In this document: piece after piece, positions 58,173-64,000 of the stretch | Layout of the letters: each line of letters starts with the position of its first letter | How positions within the stretch are numbered: position 1 is the stretch's first letter | From: Pleurotus djamor | Taxonomy: Eukaryota > Basidiomycota > Agaricomycetes > Agaricales > Pleurotaceae | Direction of reading: 5' to 3' | Assembly: GCA_029747585.1 (NCBI GenBank) | Contig: JAPEVF010000215.1 | Coordinates: 1 to 64,000 of the forward strand | DNA: 64,000 bases | The notes under the pieces: generated by a model | Database searches by the model: none | Told to the model about the DNA's origin: nothing | What the model saw: only the letters and a program-made list of their open reading frames with translations | Position numbers and translations under genes: made by a program

Positions 58173-58595
58173 ATCGACGCTTTGTAGTAATAGTATGTAC
58201 TCAATATACTGAATAGCGCCCACTCCCCCATGCGCTGAGTATGACAGCCACCAGGAAGCTTTCGATGTGTTGCGAAGAAGGGCACAAAACCTCTTTATAA
58301 TCACATCCAGGTCCTTGCGGCGCGTGGGACCTGATCGGCCCTGTATTGGACCCTTGCTGTTCACCACCATCTGCTTGTATCAGCTGGCTCATCCAAGTCC
58401 CACCAACAAATCTCATATTTGATACAACAACGGGGAGCCATAAAGGTCCAACTGGGTCCACTTGGAGACCATAGGGAGATTCTTTTCTCTCTCCCCCGTT
58501 TTCCCCGTTTCTCATCGAGCCTGCTTCATATTACCCCATCTCCTTTGTTGGCGGTCCCACGTATTTGATTTGGAGTCATCCTCTTTTACTCCGAA

Positions 58596-61463
58596 ATGGC
58601 CTCGATCCCGGAGAGCACCTCGACAGCGACGACGACGAGCAGCGGTACACCCCTTAGCACCAGCGACATGTCGATTTCTACCCAGGCGACGAGCGTGCTG
58701 AGCGATACAATTGAGAAGCTCCGATTGGAGGAGGAGGTGGTGGATGCAGATGTTTCGGTGCCAGCAGATGACCAAGACGTCTCGTACAAATCACCCTTCA
58801 CAGGTCCACCGCCCATCCAGCGACCATATGTCGAGGCTGATGCATTGTTGGACATCAAGCCCATCCAGTACGCCTTGGAATTGTTCCTGGCTTCGAAGAT
58901 GGTCGAGTCGGAGGAATATTGCCTGGAGAGCGATAAGGAGATGTGCGTAAACCTTCAGATTTCCCTAGAATTCTTGACTGAAACCGATTTCCGCGCAGGG
59001 AACGACTGTATTTCGCTACGGGGTACGGCTTGATCCAGTGTGTCAAGGGCATGATGTCGTACGAAGATCCCGACCTGCTCGCAGGCATCTCTCACACCAG
59101 GCATGGCAACGTCATCGCTAATGCACACAGAGCCAAGGGCGGAGGAGGTGTGGTCGGGGGTGTTGGCCGTATATTCGGTTAGTGTGCCTCTGTCGTCTGC
59201 CATACCGTGCGTAACACCTTTACAGGTTATGTCTTACCTTCCCTCTCCCCGACCGCCCATATCGAAGCCATGACTCCCGTAGAGCGACATGCGGAACTTG
59301 TGTACGCGGAATCTTTGTTCGAGAAGGCTTTGCTAGGGATAGTCTATTCCGGAGACTGGTTGGCGTTCATCAAGGAGGCGTACGTGCATCTATTTGTCGA
59401 AATTCGTTACCATGGCCTGACATCGACCCTGGCATAGACTCAACATGCGAACGACCATTTCAATATACCGCCGCTTGTACGAATTCATTGAGGCAGCTGA
59501 TGAAAAATACCGTCTGTCGGCCCAGGAAGCTTCGTCACCAACATCGCCTTCGTCGGAGTCAGCACCTACTGAGGATCCTAGTATTGATGCTCATTTTCGG
59601 TCTGGTGTTTATCTCGGGGTCGGCTTGTCAAACATCATCCTTTCGCTCATGCCCAGCAAGATTCTAAGCATTGTGGAGTTGTTTGGATACAAGGGAGACC
59701 GCAAGTTCGGGCTGCATGTACTGATGAAGACGGGTGGATGGACCAAGGGTGTGAGCGAACCTAGTGTCTCTGCCGGTGAGCCCAGCCTCTCCCCTCCAAT
59801 CGACACTGTCTGATGGTTTACTGCCTAGCTGACGAGGGTGCTAGACGGACTATCTGCGACATGGCTCTGCTCATCTTCCACTTGGTCCTTTCTTCCTTCA
59901 CCTTCGAATGTATAGACGTCAGCATCGCTCAAACCATCTTGGAATGGAACTTGAAGAGATATCCCAACGGTACTCCCCCATTCCCATAGATACTAGTGAT
60001 TTGCGTGCTCATGCCTCTTCCAGGTGTCTTCTTCCTCTTCGGCGCTGGCCGGCTCGCTCTAGTCCGCTCCCAACCTGCGCAAGCGATCGAATATTACACC
60101 AAAGCTATGCATTCGCAACAACAGTACCGGAACCTCCATCACATCAGCTTCTGGGAGATGTCGGTCGCGCATCTGGCACTTTGGGATGTCCCTGGTTCAC
60201 TGGAATGTTGGCAGACCCTGGTCAAGGAAGCCACAGTACGTCAACACCTTATTTTCCATTTCGTCGAAGCTCACTACGTCATCCTTAGTGGTCCAAATCA
60301 ATCTACTCTTACGGTACCGCTGTCTGCTTGCTACAGCTTGCAATTCAAGATGGGGATGAAGAGAAAAAGAAAGAAGCTGTCAAACTCATGGCACAGGTAC
60401 CCGAATTGAGACAGAGGATCGCAGGTAAATCTATCCCCCTTGAGGTGCGCATCTTCTTCTACTTCTGGGTTCGTAGCGCTTACTTCTTCCTGCCTCCGTC
60501 ACCTCTTAGAAATTCGTCGCTCGTAAAGCCCGCAAGTTCCAATCTCAAGGCAACCGTCTTCTACTCCCCGCTCTTGAGCTCACGTACATATTTCTCGGAA
60601 TCGCGCACGCCCCACGTGAGATCATCAAAGACAAAATGCTCGTGGATGTGCAAAATGTCGTCCGCCACCTCGAGGAGGACTTTGACGGCGTTGTTGCTCC
60701 GCCATCGGTTTGGTCATCCTCCGCGCCCGTATCGCCTGTGTCGACACCCACCACACCGAAAAGTCCTATCCTAGCGAAACTAGCGAAACTCGGAGGTGGT
60801 TCCAGCCCATTACTGTCGTCAGGCTCGAACGGTGAGAAGCAGAGGAAGCGTAAGAAGCTAAGCCAATATGAAGGTGGAGAAGCCGAGTTCTGGGACGATT
60901 ATTGTTTGGCCAAGTTTCTGGAGGGTGTTTGTCTGCGATACATCGCGTACCCTGTACGTCCCAGTACCCTGGTTTTGCCACTCGTCCCAATCATTCATTT
61001 TGTATATCCTAGGACCCGGATGCGGCTCTCTCACCCCAAGACTTGGAGTCGATTAAAGCTGATAGACTTGCTACTTCACAAGCCGCTATCCAAGCATTCG
61101 AAACTATCTTCCATAATGGACTTAAGATCTCGTTAGACCATCATATCGTATACCATGCGCATTACGAACTTGGCAGACTTCTCGCTTGTCAAGGCGACGA
61201 GCAAGGCGCCCAAACACACTTTGATTTGGTCCTTTCGGGTGAGTCCTCTTCCTCCTTTTCTTTGTGTTGGCTTTGACCTATGCCCCTCCTTCCTATAGGC
61301 AAGACTTTGACGACAAGAAATGTAAGCATCACCACTATATCCCTCGGCCCTTTCCATTGATATGGATCCTGTTCTTAGGGAAAATACAGCATGGAGAACG
61401 CCCTCCACGTTCGTACTCACGCCGCTCTCGAGGCCCTGAACTCGCAGCATAAGCGATTATGAG
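58596..61463 (+). CDS. IML2: IML2/TTC39 family TPR protein
   Basis: Homologue of the yeast mitochondrial-outer-membrane-associated Iml2, linked to lipid-droplet inclusion clearance, and of animal TTC39. Start ATG at 58596. After a Ser/Thr-rich N-terminus come DIKPIQYALELFLASKMVESEEYCLES, YGLIQCVKGMMSYEDPDL, MTPVERHAELVYAESLFEKALLGIVYSGDWLAFIKEA, NMRTTISIYRRLYEFI, FRSGVYLGVGLSNIILSLMPSKILSIVELFGYKGDR, FFLFGAGRLALVRSQPAQAIEYYTKAM and WSKSIYSYGTAVCLLQL, and the closing TPR part HYELGRLLACQGDEQGAQTHFDLVLSGK, then GKYSMENALHVRTHAALEAL with stop at 61461-61463. About ten introns. It lies between two convergent copper oxidases, with no functional link I know of. Confidence 0.9.
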
Positions 61464-61806
61464 TTCGTAGATTCGTTCTGATGTGGACCTCTTTGCTTTT
61501 CGCTTGAATACGCGCGGTGCATTTGCTTTTGTTCCGCTTTGACTGTGAAATACCCCCGTTGTATACATCTTCCCGTACCATGGACTGACTGCTTGTAATA
61601 CTGGGACCTCCATCCTTGTGTGTATATAGTCCATCGCTAGACTTTTGTGTTTTATAATCTAATTATCATTATCTATGGCCATAGTACAATGGCGTGGACA
61701 TAACCGCGCCGAACGGTGGTTCCTGTATCAAACCCAAGACAGACTGGGAAGTTTGATTTGTTGTTATTGGTGGGTACAAGTTATACATTGAGGTTCGTCT
61801 ACGTCA
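61464..61806. terminator. Convergent 3' region, IML2 / copper oxidase 2
   Basis: A 343-bp strip between two convergent stop codons, A/T-rich at 61640-61690 (AATCTAATTATCATTATC). It should hold both polyadenylation regions. No gene seen. Confidence 0.4.
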
Positions 61807-63813
61807 CTATTCTAACGTAGGTGGAGATCTGCCGCTTCCTACCATCACCTTGACGCCCTCACTTGTCACATCGTCGATTGTAAGGAACACCCACGCTGGA
61901 CCAGGTGGGAATACCCGTCCATTGGGAGGGGTGAGGAAAGTCAAGGATCTTCGATTTGGAGCGACCGTGGCCTCCATGAAGACAAGCCGTGCGCTCGAGT
62001 GGAATGCATGGGTTGAGAATCCCAAGTCCATCAAGGCAACTAGAGTACGTGCATATCACGGGAATTCGTCAGAATAGCTGGGGAAAGGAAAGGCGGATAG
62101 TGAGGCGTACCTTGTACTTTGGAGACTCTGAGAGACTGTGGAACGGTGATGGGAACGGTGACTCTTCTTCCAAAAGCAACTTTCTCAGGTAGGCTTCTGA
62201 GAACTGGACGCTCCATAGACATAAACGGAGGATCCAGAGTCTCCACCCTAAACTCGCTGGGGAACTTCACACCAACTGTGGTATTTTGATTCGGATTGCT
62301 TCCGGCTATGAGGAAATTCCCTTGGGGAGTTAAACGGTGATCGTCGAGTGATACATTCTTGCGATATTGGTGGTGGGCATCCCTCTGTTGCTAATCCGCC
62401 TGCCGAGGGGTAGATCGGGTGTGTACAAGGAGGGAGTGAAGACTGGGTGATCCGCGTTTGAATTGTCTGTGGCGACGCCGACGGATGCGATAGCAGCGAA
62501 GCCAGTCCGTCCACCGTTGGCGATTAACACTTGTCCATTGGGCAGGTGGACGAGTTCGGGCATGATACGCGACTCCAGCATGTGCTCGACTTGCCAGCCT
62601 TGCGCGATGCCTTCTTCAGTCAGTTTGATACGGCTACATTGAGAAGTAGCGGGGAATTGGGATGTAAGGGCTTCCGGGGGAGTAGCCGTGTCGAGGGCGG
62701 CGCCACCACATACTAGCACCTCTGGTATGAAGTTGGGAGGATGCAAAGGGAGGAGAATGGCGCTGCCGTCGACTGGATTCGTCACACGGACGTTATTAGG
62801 GACATCAGGTAGGATCCTCTCTGTATTCGTTTCGATGTCATAAATGATGGACTGATTGTTGGCGACTATGAATATCTGTGACATAGGTGGTATGTTAGGC
62901 TAACAAAGTGGGTGTAAAAGCGCGCAAAAGACTTGCCTTTCCATCGGGTAACGCAAATGCACTGGCAAGGAATCATCATTATTTGCGTCTTTATTCACAG
63001 AAAGAAATCATTAACATACCGGGGGAATAAGTTCGCTGGCAAGCTCCTCTCAAGGAAGGCTGAGGGCCTGACCTTGCCGCCGTCCTTCTTTGGGAAGAAC
63101 TCAAACGAGTTTTCGGGGTCGACGTTGTAGAATGGGATGTCAATGTGGCTACCTACGATGAAGTCGGTCAGAATGACGAAAAGACAGCAAGCTAAAAATT
63201 GCCAAAATACCTCCAATAATCATAAGACTTCCATCAAATATGCGGACAGTCGACGGGTACCAGCGAGGTGTCGCCAGTGTGTGGGTAAGTGGGTCTTCAA
63301 ACAAGGTGCATCCTTCACCTGTGGGAGAGTCGCAAGGTTCCATGATACGAATAACATTGTTTCCTGGTCCAGCATCGTCTTCTGGGACACCGGCATCTCC
63401 ACCAACGCTGACCTATTATTTATAAGTGGTGAATAGGCAATGGTCTGGAATATCGATAGGGCTTTACCATGGAACCGTTGCTTATCAGAGCGCCCGACGC
63501 GCAGAATGAGTTTGTTAGGACGTTAATTGCTCTCGGTGTACTTGTCGCAAGGTCCCATAATATGCCCCAGGCAGAGTGCCCGTTGATTTGCAAAGGATCG
63601 TCGCTGGCACCTGGATCAAATACTCAGCTCTATTTACTCGATACTCTTATGAGGACGCCTACGGTTGAACAACAAAACAAGATTTTGGGAAACGACGATG
63701 GATTCTAACCCGACAATTCCAGAGGTTGTATTCTTCAGATCGAAGCGCCATTGCGGTGCACTTGGTGCGCCGGTTGCCAAAGTGGCGAGAAGGAGGATCG
63801 AAGACCAAAGCAT
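61807..63813 (-). CDS. Copper radical oxidase, glyoxal-oxidase type (copy 2), with apparent frameshift
   Basis: A close paralogue of the 56-kb oxidase, in opposite orientation. Start ATG at 63813; signal peptide [18 protein letters not shown]; then [30 protein letters not shown]. Catalytic residues are present: [37 protein letters not shown] and [15 protein letters not shown]. An intron joins NGSM to [18 protein letters not shown]. Near 62331-62336 the frame breaks: after YHSTIT the given sequence runs into a stop (62330-62332), whereas the following [18 protein letters not shown], present in the paralogue, is in another frame. A 2-nt insertion or a 1-nt deletion would explain it, and no splice avoids it. 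The gene is either a young pseudogene or contains a base-calling error. Confidence 0.8.
62331..62336 (-). other. Apparent frameshift in copper oxidase 2
   Basis: The codons upstream read YHSTIT and those downstream read LTPQGNF in a frame offset by two bases relative to the intact paralogue. The site sits beside an AAA/TTT triplet. Since Tyr-His copper ligands lie just upstream and the last His ligand lies downstream, an uncorrected shift would remove the final ligand. Confidence 0.65.
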
Positions 63814-64000
63814 TGCCTTACGGATGAGTATCCTCTTGCTCCTTCAGTGACGGATTAAATAGGACAGCAACAGAAAACCTCTGTGTAAGCAACCGGGGAA
63901 TGAACATGGTCAATCTCGCCATCCCGGGGCTCCATCCTGGGCTCATGGGTACACACAGTACGGCGAAGTGCTTGCCTGGTATTCGCAATGGGAAAGCAGG

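Overview
The window is nuclear DNA from a filamentous basidiomycete, most likely an Agaricomycete (mushroom-forming fungus). Genes are split by many introns of about 50-60 nt. The gene set fits that group: a Furry/Mor2/Tao3 morphogenesis scaffold, single-domain copper radical oxidases, a PL4 rhamnogalacturonan lyase, DUF6699- and DUF7330-type proteins, and a KDZ-class DNA transposon. Exon structures were worked out by hand from reading frame, splice consensus and family knowledge. No search was run.

Layout. 0.4-1.9 kb: PIF/Harbinger transposase. 3.2-3.9 kb: small CBS-domain protein. 4.2-4.9 kb: Cys-paired hypothetical protein. 5.2-7.3 kb: NCS1 purine-cytosine permease. 8.2-10.2 kb: seven-TM receptor-like protein. 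11.1-13.9 kb: MLH1 mismatch repair protein (13 exons that sum to an open frame). 14.1-21.8 kb: very large Furry/Mor2/Tao3 gene, sharing a 217-bp divergent promoter with a small charged protein gene (22.0-22.8 kb). 23.0-26.5 kb: tandem aldo/keto reductases. 27.4-28.0 kb: conserved hypothetical. 28.6-29.2 kb: small FHA protein. 30.3-32.9 kb: secreted PL4 lyase. 33.5-35.8 kb: protein with an isolated RBR RING2-like module. 36.1-37.3 kb: DUF7330-like gene with a G9 frame break. 38.2-38.6 kb: hAT remnant. 40.5-41.9 kb: DUF6699-type protein. 42.8-51.5 kb: an apparently full-length KDZ transposon. 52.2-53.3 kb: F-box protein. 54.3-55.3 kb: MPDU1-like PQ-loop protein. 56.2-58.2 and 61.8-63.8 kb: two copper radical oxidases in convergent orientation on either side of an IML2/TTC39 TPR gene.

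The most interesting part is the 8.7-kb KDZ element. It has matching imperfect terminal inverted repeats (about 79% over 53 columns), CTTAAG-rich subterminal regions at both ends, a CxC2-plus-KDZ transposase with its D-D-E motifs visible, a long divergent partner gene, and a third small gene (213 codons predicted) whose C-terminus carries a duplicated YKLS-x-GRQW motif. I do not recognise the two accessory proteins. Other points worth checking are frame breaks in the second oxidase, the DUF7330 gene and the transposase. Several lie at homopolymers or next to N calls and may be assembly errors.
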